Assembly: GCA_921293015.1 (NCBI GenBank)
Contig: OV121081.1
Span: 47,269,877 to 47,333,876 of the forward strand
Reading direction: 5' to 3'
Length of the DNA stretch: 64,000 nucleotides
From: Phorcus lineatus
Lineage: Eukaryota; Mollusca; Gastropoda; Trochida; Trochidae
Part shown: positions 34,590-46,429 of the stretch, in pieces
How the letters are laid out: the number at the start of each line of letters is the position of its first letter
Position numbering within the stretch: the first letter of the stretch is position 1
Position numbers and translations under genes: made by a program
The notes under the pieces: generated by a model
Databases searched by the model: none
What the model was told of the DNA's origin: nothing
The model's input: the letters and a program-made list of their open reading frames with translations, nothing else

Positions 34590-35180
34590 AAGCTTCAAAA
34601 CGTTTTATTGTCTGTAAGACGTAAACATGTTCCTGAGTTTATTTCTAGTCTCCATCTGATCATAAAATAAACTTTCATAGTCATCTGATAACAATAAGTT
34701 ACAAATCTGTAGAGAAATGTAACACAGGAAATGAAAAACATCAACACCCATAAATTGTGTACGTCTCCCACTGCAAACAAAAATAATAGAGCCGTACAGT
34801 GATACACACAGTCTATAACGATATGTGGACGAGATGTTCCCAGGGTCGAGTAAGGCGTTGTGTATAAACCAGCAAGTGTCACAGGGCTGATGACAGACCT
34901 AGATATAGCAACTTCTGGAAAGTTTCAAGAAGGACATAAGATAACGTATAATACTTCTTTGTATTTTTGTCATTAAAAAAGCACTCGGTTTTAACCTTTG
35001 ACTTGCTCATTGAACATTTCAACAACTAGCAATAGTGTTATAAATGTGTTTTGTTGTCGAAAGCTGTGATCTATGACTCGACACAAGAGGGGGTCTTGAC
35101 CAAGTAGTAGACGTATTGACACTGCAAAATAGTACTGATATGCACACTGGGGACTGTTTTGTTTACAGACGTTCTCCATT
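34590..35180 (+). repeat. Array block D/E, copy 3
   Basis: Contains tattgtctgtaagacgtaaa, tctagtctccatctgat, gagatgttcccagggtcgag, gtataaaccagcaagtgtc, gatctatgactcgacaca and gggggtcttgaccaag. Homologous to 21.54-22.06 and 41.13-42.01 kb. Confidence 0.7.
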
Positions 35181-35780
35181 ACTTTGTTCTTAGTATCTCA
35201 CTTCAGGCATTGATTTTATGTTGACCAACTGATTTGGTCTCTTATACAGACACTATTAGTAAACATGTTCCAATCATGGTCCACTTGAGTGCAAATCTCT
35301 ATAAGCATATCATTCTACATTCAATATATTAGAATAGTAAAATTTCTATGCAACGAAAAATTATTTTTTGCTGTCTGAGAGGTCCTTCAGTCGAAGTTGA
35401 CACAATAATGTTATGATAACTGTCTGATAGTTTTCTACATATGAATTGAATTCAAATTTAACATATTCAATGGGGATATTTAACTTTAAAGATATAGATG
35501 TTAAAAACTCGTATAGTATGTCACCAAACAACTACATTGTATTATAATTTTTGGTTACAGTTTGAGAACAACCTCGATTTCAAAGGAAAACATTGTAGAT
35601 AACTGAATATAAAGACAAAACTGACTTTGACCAGAATTTCCCCGAAATAGGTAAACGTTGTTTGATATATCTTAACCAACTCTGCAATTTAAAAAAAAAA
35701 TTGCTATATTAGAATTAATGTTTGTTAATAGTCAAAGTCAACTCACTTAAGTATGATATTTCCTAAATAAACAGTTTATC
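35180..35780. other. No gene seen
   Basis: AT-rich array spacer with no coding signal. Confidence 0.45.
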
Positions 35781-36300
35781 AATTGTAATTAAACCAACCA
35801 AAGTTGTTCTCACCGTAACAAACTGTGAGAGTAGACGGCATTTCCTTATATTTGAGTCAATTCTTCAGAACCAAAACATTGCATGTCAGCTCTTGTAAAC
35901 TGGTAATATCTACTTTTCGTTCAAATAATAGTAAAACAGTATTCTGTCAAGGAGCTGTGATTAAAATATTTTTTCAGATATTCAGTTCACTTAAAACTAT
36001 CGTGAGTGTTGCCTTTCATGCGTCATCTTGTGTTCTGTCAAGAAGCAATAAAGTGGTGAGTTGATGAATCATATGCAAGAAGCAATTTTGAAAATGTTGA
36101 TTGACAGATTCCCATCATTTTTCAGAACTTTGACATATTTCATAGTCATCGATTTTACAGCCTGAATTAAAGAAACAGTATTGCAATTGCTTTGGTGAGG
36201 AAATTTGTCTTTTATGGATGTATTTCAAAGCGAAATATTACTACAGTATCTATACTTCTGTAAAAGTTGGACATTTAAAAGACAACAACGTTATTCTAAT
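35780..36300 (+). repeat. Array block F, copy 4
   Basis: Shares aaaccaaccaaagttgttct, gagtcaattcttcagaa, cgttcaaataatagtaaa, ttcatgcgtcatcttgtgtt, tgcaagaagcaattttgaaa and atttcaaagcgaaatattac with F copies 3 and 5. The block resumes after the foldback insertion at about 36,921 with aaaataccc and agaccagtcactgaa. Confidence 0.7.
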
Positions 36301-36921
36301 ATATAAGATACCCACAGCATTAAAACAATGGCGAACAATGGGACCGACGATGTGCTTTATTTGACGATACAACCATGGGCGAGGTTAATGACGTCATTTC
36401 AAGTAACGTTACAAATGACGTCATATTGGCCAAGTCCATTGCTCAAACTTGAAGGGGCTATTGTCCATTATGGCTGACTCGGCGTCTGTCGATTCGAAAC
36501 CAAAAGGAGAGGTGTGGGTTTGCAGAGAAAGAAAAGCACGGATTAGATATGTAACGTATCCCCTGGGGACATTTTCAAATTCATATTGATTGTTCAATAA
36601 ATTTGATTCTATTTATATTGGAGCGCCCACCCCTATACATGATAATGCACTCGTCCGAATATGTTCTACGGCGAGAGGCATCATTGTTTTCAAAATGGTT
36701 TTGTTAAAATACCATAATTTTTCAACTATTTTTATATATAAAGCAAGTAATTGTTAAGGGTATCTCATATAAGAAATAGAAAACTCGTTGTTGTGCATCT
36801 ATCGTTGAATAAAACATAGCAGGGAGCATAAAACACTCAGGGCTGCTCCCTTCGTGTTTTATGCTCTCTGCTATGTTTTATTCAACGATAGATGCACACC
36901 AACTCGTCTTCTATTTCTTAA
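36300..36921. mobile_element. 0.6-kb insertion with paired CRE and terminal foldback
   Basis: Absent from the other F blocks, which read straight from the gaagttttatagacaa segment to the caagacaaaataccc segment. The left part holds TGACGTCA at 36,389-36,396 and 36,416-36,423. The right part ends in a palindrome with 66-bp arms (36,771-36,836 and 36,854-36,919). It resembles the 27.8-30.3 kb composite in plan: a GC-richer body, two CREs, and a foldback at the end with a ctcgt motif in both arms. No coding capacity. Exact ends and target duplication are not resolved. Confidence 0.5.
36771..36919. repeat. Foldback palindrome, arms about 66 bp, 17-base loop
   Basis: The left arm contains tgcatctatcgttgaataaa and catagcagggagcataaaac; the right arm is its reverse complement with few mismatches. 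As in the 30.13-kb palindrome, a ctcgt segment near the outer part of each arm is not inverted. Confidence 0.9.
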
Positions 36922-37244
36922 AGACAATACAAAACAAAATACCCACCAAATCGGAAACACATTGAGACCAGTCACTGAAAAAAGGAACTTACAAATGACT
37001 GATGTATGAGATGAAAGTTTTAACAAGAGGCTGAGGATATGAACCTGGTGTTGTGTTAATAACAGGTGATACTTTATTTTGTATGATTATAGTTATAACT
37101 AACAGGGAACTGAAAGTAGATTTGTTGTTAAATTTTGAAAATGATCAAAAACGCAAAAAGTGCTTTAAACAGTTTGAAAAGACATTTCCAAACAGTCAGA
37201 ATATTTGCTATATCTAATTACATCAATTTTACTCAATGTTGATT

Positions 37245-37700
37245 TTCAGCAGGTGACGTCCTTTCAACGGACGCTAGAGCCACCTATTGGCACTGAGCAA
37301 TTAAGGAGCCTCATTGTGATCATTTTCAAAAGAATTCAAACCGAGGCTTCACATCTTCGCATGTTTCTAGGGATTCGGAAATGAACACAATTAGTATGTA
37401 ATTTTTACTTCCACCATCTTTTTTCAAGATCTTGTTTATATTTTCTAAATGCCTTTGTTCTAGCCTCTTTGAGCACTGAAGTGAGTTTGTTTATGACAAA
37501 TTGATTAATCATTGATAAATACATTCATAAAGGTTTTTGCAGGTTTAAAAAACAATGTGGACAAGCTTAAAATGATATTATTGGTCGATTATAAACGACT
37601 CAGCCATTGACCAAGAATACTGACAGTTCAGATACTGCACAATCACTTATAAATAAAACGACATTTTAATGGGTGACATTTTGATTAATTTGGCATCGTA
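37245..37700 (+). repeat. Array block A, copy 5 (5' part missing)
   Basis: Starts at tcagcaggtgacgtcctttc and keeps caacggacgctagagc, gagcaattaaggagcctca, gcctttgttctagcctcttt and ttgattaatcattgataaat. The gacgtctgttgac start of the block is not present. Confidence 0.6.
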
Positions 37701-38089
37701 CATCTCAACAACAAGTTACAAGTATGCTCTTACAATGATGATAACTTTAAACTCGCACAACACTCGAATCGTAGCAACATGTAAGTCAAATACACATTTG
37801 CGATTTTTTATGTCTATCCTAAATTCTAATTAATTTTTTTGTCGTGGCCCCATTCTTATATTTAATATAATTGTTAATTTACAAGAATTTATTTATTAGA
37901 AACTGAGTGTTTATCTTTAACCACAGCTTATATTATCTAGAAATTTCAAAATAACATTCTTATTTAAGTATAACGCAGAGCATAACTGATATGATAATAA
38001 GATATTTAAGGAATATGTAAATGGGAAGATGTGCGTCTTTGTTTTATAAAGTCTGAAATAGACAATATCAGTAGAGTTTTATTCTATGT

Positions 38090-39260
38090 TTGCTTGTCTT
38101 TGTACATACGCTATGAGAATTGTCAGAGTCTGCTGACACTCTAGATATTTCTTGAGTAATCACGGATGTCTGAACTCTCTTCAAGACAACCTATAGACAT
38201 AAATTAGAGAGGGTCCACACACTGGAGAATAATGAAGTGTTAATTCAAGGCATTCCCCTACTTGATGGATCAACAAGACATCTTCAAAAATTCTTCGCCT
38301 TGACTTATCACAAAGAGAGTGGTCAAAGTTTAACTAGGTTCTTATTCACATTCCATCGATTCCATCTTCACTCTAAATACATGTTGTTTAGCGGAGCTCG
38401 GGGCAGAGATAAGGTCATATAAGTAGTGATTATCAATTGTCTCGTCCGTCATGTCACTCTTCAAATACAAAATTGTATCAATTACAGATTATCCAGATCC
38501 TTTAATGACATGCAATATACAAACTCAAATGAGATTTTTCTTTGAATAACCCAATCAGAAGGAACTCCTCAGGCTGATATTGACCAGGAGGGAGATGTTC
38601 AAATGTTGCTGAAGCTTTCAATGTTAACATTAGCAATAAACATCCAATCTTGGTTACTTTTCCTCGAACCTTCAGTGAAGATGTTGAATAAAGCAAGGTA
38701 ACAGAAAATGCCTTTTTGACATTATATTGACCAGCTACGAGTATTGCAGCCTGGATGTAATCCCAGAATGCCTTGCTCTGGCTGACTGATGAGTCTCAAT
38801 AGACTCCTGGAATGTGATTTATGTGTACAATAGGAGCCTGTTGTGTACTCGGTGGCTTTTTCTCTGGCTAAATAAATGCGTTCATACAAACACCTTTTGG
38901 ACAGTAAGACCAAAGATTCTTTTTGACTAGCAAGTCACTCATAGTTATTAGTATTACTTAAGTAGTTTTCGATAATCTATAGGGTTGAGGCCCGATGATT
39001 TCAAATTGGAATCCGTTTGACAACAGTAAATACAATATCACATAAAAAAAAGCCGGATTGATGAAGATTGCAGAGACAAGCCATAATCAAGGTCACACTC
39101 GTAAATAATGACACACAGAACATCATAACCAACTAAGTATGGATCAAATAGTGGAAGAGCATAAGGTTGGAGTAGTAAAGACAGCAGCGAGTTAACTACA
39201 TGACAATGGACAGCCATTTGTTCATGTATACATAAACATTGACGGTATAACAAGTACCTA
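38090..39260 (+). repeat. Array block G, copy 4
   Basis: Shares actggagaataatgaagtg, gatcaacaagacatcttc, cctcaggctgatattgacca, gactgatgagtctcaataga, ggattgatgaagattgcaga and taatcaaggtcacact with the other G blocks. More diverged than copies 2, 3 and 5; the stop codon of the possible 3' coding end is lost here. Confidence 0.65.
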
Positions 39261-40560
39261 TAAAATCCTGATAACATAAGAACCATCTGTAAAATCCTGA
39301 TTGAGATTATATATATAATTAGAACTATGTGTTCTGTTCTGAGTAACACTATATAACCACCAGGAGAGTCTTCTTCAACTTATGAAATGTCTGTTAAATT
39401 TTGGCAACAAATTCAGAACTTAGAATTTTAGAATTTATAAACGCCATGGCAGTTTTAAATGCTGTAATCAAAATATCAATGATCTATTGCCTAAGAATTA
39501 ATAACACCATGTAAACTTTCAGAAACGATATCAGAACCATTAGTTAGCCTTGTTTAAGAGGACCTCAGAAACAATTGCAGAATCAACGTTAAACGTTTGA
39601 CTACAAATTAGAACCACTTGTTAACTATGAGCAATACACTGTTAATATTATCATCTCCTGCGTACCTACATCCTTACAATTTGAATTTAATATTTACATG
39701 TCAAATTCATAAAAAAAAAACTAACTGTTTTATACAGATATTAAGAATTGTTAAGAGCTAGCATGGATATGTTTTATATAAAAATACCAATAATACATCT
39801 ATATAGTGTTGAATTGTGTTATCTGCTGTATGTCTCTTATTTCATAAAGGAAAACAATTAAATTGACAATTATCAGCTTTCAAAGTAAATTTTCATTTCC
39901 TTCTCGTGAAAAATTTATATTTGTATTGAGCCTGTTTTATGTATCAGATATAAAACTTCAAACTGAATACAATACATTGGTAAAGAATAACTTAAGCATC
40001 ACTGGGAATTTATTTTAAAATATCATTTATTGTTTTCTTTTTAAAACCAAATATTTAAAGGTAGTTACATTCCTCCTTATCATGTCTTTGTGTTTTTGTA
40101 AACCTTAAAACACTCAAAATCTAGGTATTGATTAAATTAAAGTTACTAGGATCTTTGATATTTAGAAGTTATGTTAAGGAAGTTATTCTTGATCAATTTA
40201 TGCAAACATATTTCTTGTCAAGCGAAGAACAAAGGGTCTAATCAAATCTTTAATCATTTAATCTTAAAAATCAGATGAAGATTTATATCATCAAGTCTTA
40301 ATATCAAGTGTAGCTTGAAATGTTAAAAACATAGGAAAGCTTTATTTACTCCGTAACTTGAGATCGTACTGCAATATGCATTAAACATGATGACTTGATA
40401 AAATAGATATGTGCAATTCATAGTCTATACATGTCGCTGTTTACTCAAAACTCCGAAGAGGTTTCAAATGTCAAAGATTCTTTATTGATAGAAAGCTGAT
40501 GTTTACGTTCATTGCTAACAGTTTTTCAAGAGCTACATGTACATACATGTATACATGGTA
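39260..40560 (+). repeat. Array inter-block sequence, unit 38.1-44.4 kb
   Basis: Close match to 32.1-33.4 kb throughout (about 80-85% by eye). No gene. Confidence 0.6.
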
Positions 40561-40593
40561 AACATTTTCTTCTCACCAATTTCCGTGCAAAGG

Positions 40594-40860
40594 GGGTGTG
40601 AGATAGCCCAGTGGTTAGCAAATTTGGCTTCGAATCACGAGGTATCGGGTTCGAATCCTGCAGGGGCTCGGCAACTCTGTCTGCAGGAGTGAGCTGTTCT
40701 ACAAGCAGTTCAGAATTTCAGTGCATTAACAACGATGGTTCCATAGTTACAGCTAATTTCACCACATTACATAACCACAATTGTCGTAAGGAGCTTATAC
40801 CTGCAATAATACGAGAAGTTGTCATATAAGCGTTCAATCCCAAATAACCTCACCTCACCT
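40594..40860 (+). mobile_element. tRNA-derived SINE, copy 1
   Basis: Pol III box A-like tagcccagtgg and box B ggttcgaatcc at tRNA-like spacing. After these come a ggggctcggcaactctgtct segment shared with the SINE at 57,187, a unique body, and a caatcccaaataacctcacc-like tail. It lies in the position where block C would be expected in this unit. The head does not fold into a complete tRNA, so it is a SINE and not a tRNA gene. Confidence 0.8.
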
Positions 40861-41129
40861 CCGTCCATTTGAATGTAAAGCTTTTAACCAGAATTGTAGA
40901 ATAGATTAAATTAATTCACTCAGACTAATAGCATTTTCACAACGTATACAATTCTATTTTTTATTCGAGTAACATCAGACTTTATTTTATAAACAAAATG
41001 ACTATGTATGAAACCCCTGTTATTTATTTACATTCCAAATCAAGAAGGTGTTTTAAATCTAGCAGTGTTTATTTTTCACATAGATACAGTAAGATATTGA
41101 TTGCTGAAATGAACAAAGTTCGATTATCT

Positions 41130-42010
41130 GTAAGATAGGAAAATGTCCCTGTGTTTATTTCAAGTCTCAATCTGATATAAAATCACTAATTTACTTTACC
41201 TATTATCTGATACAAACTTTTACAGAAATTAAATAGAGAATAAGTTTTGAGATATGAGTTAAAATTTAAGACCCTTAAATTATATGTCTGTCTGCAAATC
41301 AAGCATTATAGATGCAGGTGTCAGGGTGTTGATGACACACCAAGATATACTACTTCTTGGAGGTTTCAAGATAGACTTTAGATGAAAAATGATACTTCTT
41401 CACATTTTGGGTCATTCGCAAAGATAAAAATCACAACTACTTTCTAATCTTGCATTTCACGGGGTGATAGCACAAGAATTAACACAAAGTCATATGACAC
41501 AAAGCCATCAACATCTTGACCATAGTCAACTGAGGCATCATCGTTTTGTAGCAATTACTGCATTGATTTGACAAAAAATGCATGGAATTTATGGAATGTA
41601 CGTTTCTCTACAGTTTTCTGATCTATAATCATTATTAATTATCATTTGGACACTTAAAGACCACTTAAAGCTAAGATTTGCTCCCTGTTCACTTCAGGAA
41701 GATTACTGTGACAGTATCAGTAAATGTACTAATCATACTTATGGTGAATTTTATATCCAATTCCTTGACAAGGAGCAAGACCAGGGTATACAAGAACGGA
41801 ATAATCTGGACGGCACTTAAAGATATGATACACAACTCTGATTATTAACAGATTGACTACAATTGTGTATCGAAAGTTTTTTGGTGTCAAGACGTGTAAT
41901 TTGTGACTCGGCGTAGGAGTCTCTGACCTTGGTAGACGGTGTCCCTAGTAGCAAGGAGGGCCCTGACAAGAGGGCAGAGAATATGAAGTTACCATAAGCT
42001 GTGTTCTATG
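41130..42010 (+). repeat. Array block D/E, copy 4
   Basis: Shares cgattatctgtaagatagga, tgtccctgtgtttatttcaa, gtctcaatctgat, atactacttcttggaggttt, atttgtgactcggcg, ggagggccctgacaagag with copies 2 and 3. Confidence 0.65.
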
Positions 42011-42560
42011 TAATTACATGTCATTGCCGAAACGGTCACAATAATCCTATAATCAAATATCTTATGTAGATGCATTTTTTTAAAAACTTATTTACAACAA
42101 ATTAAGCCTTTTTAAATTTTCATTTCATAAAGACATTGCTTTTGAACTCAATGCTTAACACAAACATCCGTTGTTCATGTAATCCATATATTTAATTTTA
42201 TTTCCATTCTAACCTATAAAATGCCACTCTAAGAAGTTATCTGTATTCAATAGCTGTAAACATTAGTTGTAAATGATTAGTTTTCTTTGAGTACTTAAGC
42301 TACTGACAGCCCGCAAGTGTTGTCATTTACAGTTTTTGAAAACCTCGTTTTCAAATGCAAGCATTTCACACAAAAGAATATAAGAAAAAACTTATTTTGA
42401 TTTGAAATCTGATGAATGAAAGTAAATGATAATTGATTTACATTTTGAACCATCTGTGTATTGTTAAATCAAAAGTTCTATATTACATTTCTTTGTGTTT
42501 GAAAATGTTTGAGTTAACATCACGAGTCTAAGTTGATTGGCATGAGAATAGTTAATCCAT
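42010..42560. other. No gene seen
   Basis: AT-rich array spacer. Confidence 0.45.
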
Positions 42561-43110
42561 AACTATCACTTTTATCATATCCGATAAAACCAACAAAAGT
42601 TATAATCACCGTACAGGTTGTGATAAAAGATTATATTTCCTTTTCATCAAGTCAATTCTTGGAAGAAGGAGCAAACCAAATAAATGCATGTCGCATGTCT
42701 GCTGTTCTGAATTAGCAGTTGCTTTCTTTCGTTTAGATAATAGTAATTATTCTTTCAAAACATTTCGGTTTGCTTAAACATATTGTTACAGTTGTTCTTG
42801 ATGGGAGATCTCATGATCTGTCAAGGGGCAATATAGAGGTGAGTTGATAAAATCTTATGGAAGAATCAATTTTGATAAAGGTCGATTGACATATTTTCAT
42901 CAGTGTTGAGAACTTTACCAATTTTTTAAGGTAATGGTCACCGGTCTTCTAGCAAGGAACAGTGCTAGCAGTGTATGTGCTTTGGTGAAGGGGGTCATCT
43001 TTTTGGATATACTTCAAAGCTGGATGGTACTATCTAGACCTCTGAAGAGACAGGAAGTTTAGAAGACAACTAAGTCAGACTAAAAACCTCGTGTCAAGAC
43101 CAAACTCAAA
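42560..43110 (+). repeat. Array block F, copy 5
   Basis: Shares ataaaaccaacaaaagttat, aagtcaattcttggaagaag, tcgtttagataatagtaatt, gttacagttgttcttgatg, acttcaaagctggatggtac and acaggaagtttagaagacaa with F copies 3 and 4. Confidence 0.7.
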
Positions 43111-43620
43111 ACAGAGTTTAAACAGTCAAACAACAAATATTAAGATGAAGGTGATTAAATTTCCAAACAGCAAATATTTAAATAATATATCTATATTTAA
43201 AGTTATTATCAAAACGTTTTTGCCAATAAATGTCAGTTTATTGGTTTGATTTATGATTTGAAATGTGATTGCTCAAATGTCTTTTTTTATTAATTGTTTC
43301 AAAATCTTCTGCGTTTGTGTTTTAATGAGAGACAAAGTCTTTGAGGTTTCATTTCTTAAGATTGCAGATGTGTGACTTCTTTATTAATATATGAATTTGA
43401 AGATGTTTTGAGGACTTAGTATCTTTTGAATGGTATCAAATTCAATTTATTAATAATACCTATTCACAAGTCAATTTGTAATAAGAAATTGATGAGAAAG
43501 ATTAGATAAAGGCGCTGTTTTGTATTCACTCAGCGATCTTATGCTTATGTGATATACTAATACGGAGTCATTCCTAGATAACAAATTATATTTTCACGGA
43601 AACATTTACTTACATACATT
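43110..43620. other. No gene seen
   Basis: AT-rich array spacer. Confidence 0.45.
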
Positions 43621-43624
43621 TTAC

Positions 43625-43815
43625 AGGAATTGGGGCGACTGTTAATCAGAGGTAACATATGCTGGGACATTGATCTAGTGAGGCAGAGTGTCTATTGGCA
43701 CTTTGAACCGGGCTCCTATCGAAAGTTCTAGATCAATCGATGACACATTTAAAGATGTTTTAGAAAGACAAAAGTTGCAACTAAGGAATACAAATCCTTT
43801 AGGCGTTTTTACTTG
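43625..43815 (+). repeat. Array block A, copy 6 (truncated)
   Basis: Shares ggggcgactgttaatcagag, gggacattgatct, gaaccgggctcc and ttttagaaagacaaaagttg with the other A copies and lacks the 3' half. Confidence 0.55.
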
Positions 43816-44440
43816 TGACGTTTACAATTATGTTAGTTCTTATAAGGGAAACGACTTTATTGATCAGAATGTGGCAATTACAATAAGATTGCTTTGAACG
43901 TCTTTACGTCTTATTTCTGCGATTATGACTCTATGCTCGTTATACAAACCTATTATAGCAAAGCCTACCCCACAGACTTTTGTTAATATTCTAACCTTCA
44001 GTTCACCCTTGTCCAAAAAAGAACCTCATGAAGACAAAGTCAATTCTTTTTTTGTCTGTATTAAAATTCGCTTCCTCTCCTGTGTTTACACATTGTTTTT
44101 TCTTTATATATATGAGTTTTCAGAGACTGATTGATAATTTATCATCAACAATAAACAGTATGGTTAAGAATATTCAGGAGGATTTTGCCACGTTAAAATG
44201 ACATAACCTATTAAGTAATTTGAGCGTCAAGCAATGTATTTAATGTATATGGACAGATGTGCTTTGGCTTGTCATAATTTGACCATATTTGTACCATGTT
44301 CGCTTCTATTGTTCTTGTCATGTTCATGTTTCATAGATATTTGTTGTTGGAGCAGCCTTCACATAAGTTCTGTTCAGCTTATTGGCCAAGCCACTTCATG
44401 TAATTTTTCATGAAATAAATATGTTTAAACCAGATGTGCT
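43815..44440 (+). repeat. Array inter-block sequence
   Basis: The segment 43,915-43,985 (gattatgactctatgctcgt, agcaaagcctaccccacaga) matches 30,415-30,480. No gene. Confidence 0.5.
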
Positions 44441-45760
44441 TCTTTGTCGATTTTGCGTAAAAGAAATATTGTCAGAGGAGGTTTACTCTGGTTTTACTTG
44501 TCTTACACGGATGTAATGTCTTGTGTATTGTGCGAGCTGGACAGCACTCAGAACACTAGTCAAGTACGCAAGGATGTGAAGCCTCTCTTCATGTCAAACT
44601 GTAGACGGAGAATCCGGGGTCTCCTACACTGGAGAATAATTCAGTATTACTGTTCTCTCGGCGAGACATTCTCTTGCTTGACATCCTCCGACACTCTCCT
44701 GCTCGACTTAGCACAATGATATTGTTTAATGTCTACAATGATTCGTGTAATGCTTTGCAAACGTTGCCATTCTGTAATCTAATTAGCTTGGTATTCAACA
44801 TCCCCATTGACTCAAGCCAAACTCTCAAATACATGTTGTTTGGCTCGGCGCAGAGCGGAGTATAGGCCAGATAGGTGTGATTACCCCGCTGTGCGTCCGT
44901 CAAATCTCTTATCAATCTCCAAATCCCAAATTCTCTGAATTACATATCATCTAGATCCTTAGATGACATACAATATACCAACTCAAAAAAGATTTTCTTG
45001 TGAATACATCAATCAAAAGGAACCCCTCAGGCTGATATTGACCAGGAGGGAGATGGTCGAATAAAGCTGAAACCTCCAATGTGAGCGTGTCAATTTTGAC
45101 GAAATTACAAGACTTTATTAGCGATAAACATGCACTTTGGGTTACATTTCCCCTAACCTGCAGTATGGATATTGACTAAAGCAGGGTGATTGAAAACAGC
45201 TTTCTGACATTATATCGACCAGCTTAGAGTGATCCAGACCCTAAAATAGTCCTCTCCATACCGAGAGATGCAATCTATGGCCCGTATGTAATCCCAGAAT
45301 GCCTTGCACTGATACCGGAACACGACTCTCTGACTGACTGATGAGTCTCAATAGACCCCTGGAGTGTGATTTGTGTGTGCACTTGGAGCCTGTTGTGGAC
45401 TCGGGGTGCTTGTTCTTAGGTTAAATAACTGTACTCACGAAGACACTTTTTCACTGAGGTCTTTGAAGACACTCATAGATTTCAGGATTGTTTAAGGTCG
45501 TATTAGATAATCTGTTAGGGTTACGGCTCCATGACATAATACTGTAAACTCTTTGACACCAATTATTACCAATATCACATAAGGGATGGCCGGATCGATG
45601 AAGGATTGTAGAGGCAAGGTATAATCAAGGTCACGCTAGTGAATCATATCATAGAACGTTATAACCTCCTAGCATCATAGGGTTAACATGGGATTAGATT
45701 GATAATGTCATTGGCAAATTAAATACAATGGACAACGACTGTTCATGTATAAGTAAACAT
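44440..45760 (+). repeat. Array block G, copy 5; right end of array
   Basis: Full G block: tgtgcgagctggacagcact, aaggatgtgaagcctctctt, acactggagaataattcag, attctgtaatctaattagct, cctcaggctgatattgacca, gcgataaacatgcactttgg, ggccggatcgatgaaggatt and taatcaaggtcacgctag. Minus-strand text gives RDLDYTLPLQSFIDPAIPY at about 45.6 kb but is closed by stops further on. Confidence 0.75.
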
Positions 45761-46340
45761 AAACGGTAATAACATATATTTCCAAACTTATCAATAAAAA
45801 GGTGTGCGCATGAATTAATCATTTATGTGTTTACAAAACTATTATACTTTTCATCGGAATCAAACACTGTCTCCTTATTCACTTCTATGTGCAAGTTACC
45901 ATTCAAAACTAGTCGAGATCATTGGAATATGATGTGTTAGTGGTCACGACTTTCCCTATAAAGGCGTATAATTATTTCAAAAGAAACATAATGAGAAGAT
46001 GAGAAGTAATTTCCATTTGTAGATATTATTGGTACATATATGATATCCTCACTATGGTAAGGTATCCGTCAAAATACAGATTTTTCTTTTATCAATTTTA
46101 CGTAATGAAAAACACTAATGGGCAAACATCCCATAACCATTTAAACAGCTCCTTCAAACAAGTGTTAGGTTACTGCCTTTGAAAGCTGGTACTTTTTAGA
46201 ACTAATGTTAGTAAACAAAGTTCTATTCAAGTTACAAAATTTCCAATATTGTAGTTCATGCGGATTAATGCAACGTTGCATTTGATGCTTCCGGTCTTTT
46301 ATAATCAACGTCCTAACCTGAGTACCTTAGTGCTTATATT
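45760..46340. other. No gene seen
   Basis: First sequence to the right of the array. AT-rich and without recognised features. Confidence 0.45.
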
Positions 46341-46344
46341 TCGT

Positions 46345-46425
46345 AATATCGAGAGATAGGCATTATCTGTGCATTCGTTGTATATACGATATATTGCTGT
46401 GCACTTGTGCCTTTAAGGCACATAT
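46345..46425 (+). repeat. Dispersed repeat end, plus orientation
   Basis: Reads aatatcgagagata, gcattat, then atatatt and a gtgcacttgtgcctttaagg end. It is the imperfect inverted counterpart of 15,675-15,765. Confidence 0.5.
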
Positions 46426-46429
46426 TTAA

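Larger units (their letters stand above)
1..45760 (+). repeat. Degenerate direct tandem array, unit about 6.4-6.8 kb
   Basis: Sequence blocks recur in a fixed order and a single orientation. The clearest stretch is C(34.0 kb)-D/E(34.6)-F(35.8)-A(37.2)-G(38.1)-D/E(41.1)-F(42.6)-A(43.6)-G(44.4). Matching blocks in these two neighbouring units lie 6.35-6.85 kb apart. Similarity between 30.8-38.1 and 38.1-44.4 kb is continuous, not limited to blocks: for example 32.55-32.75 kb matches 39.85-40.03 kb and 33.02-33.17 kb matches 40.31-40.44 kb. Copies to the left are more disordered, with missing or doubled blocks and inserted elements. The window opens inside an F block (about 190-245). The array ends after the last G block near 45.76 kb. 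It could be a true tandem segmental duplication of a former gene or a large satellite-like unit. Confidence 0.8.

Noticed and set aside
1..45760. Possibility that the array is rDNA, histone genes or a CRISPR array
   Set aside because: No rRNA or histone sequence is present, the unit is AT-rich and decayed, and CRISPR arrays do not occur in animal genomes. No short regularly spaced repeat with unique spacers is seen.
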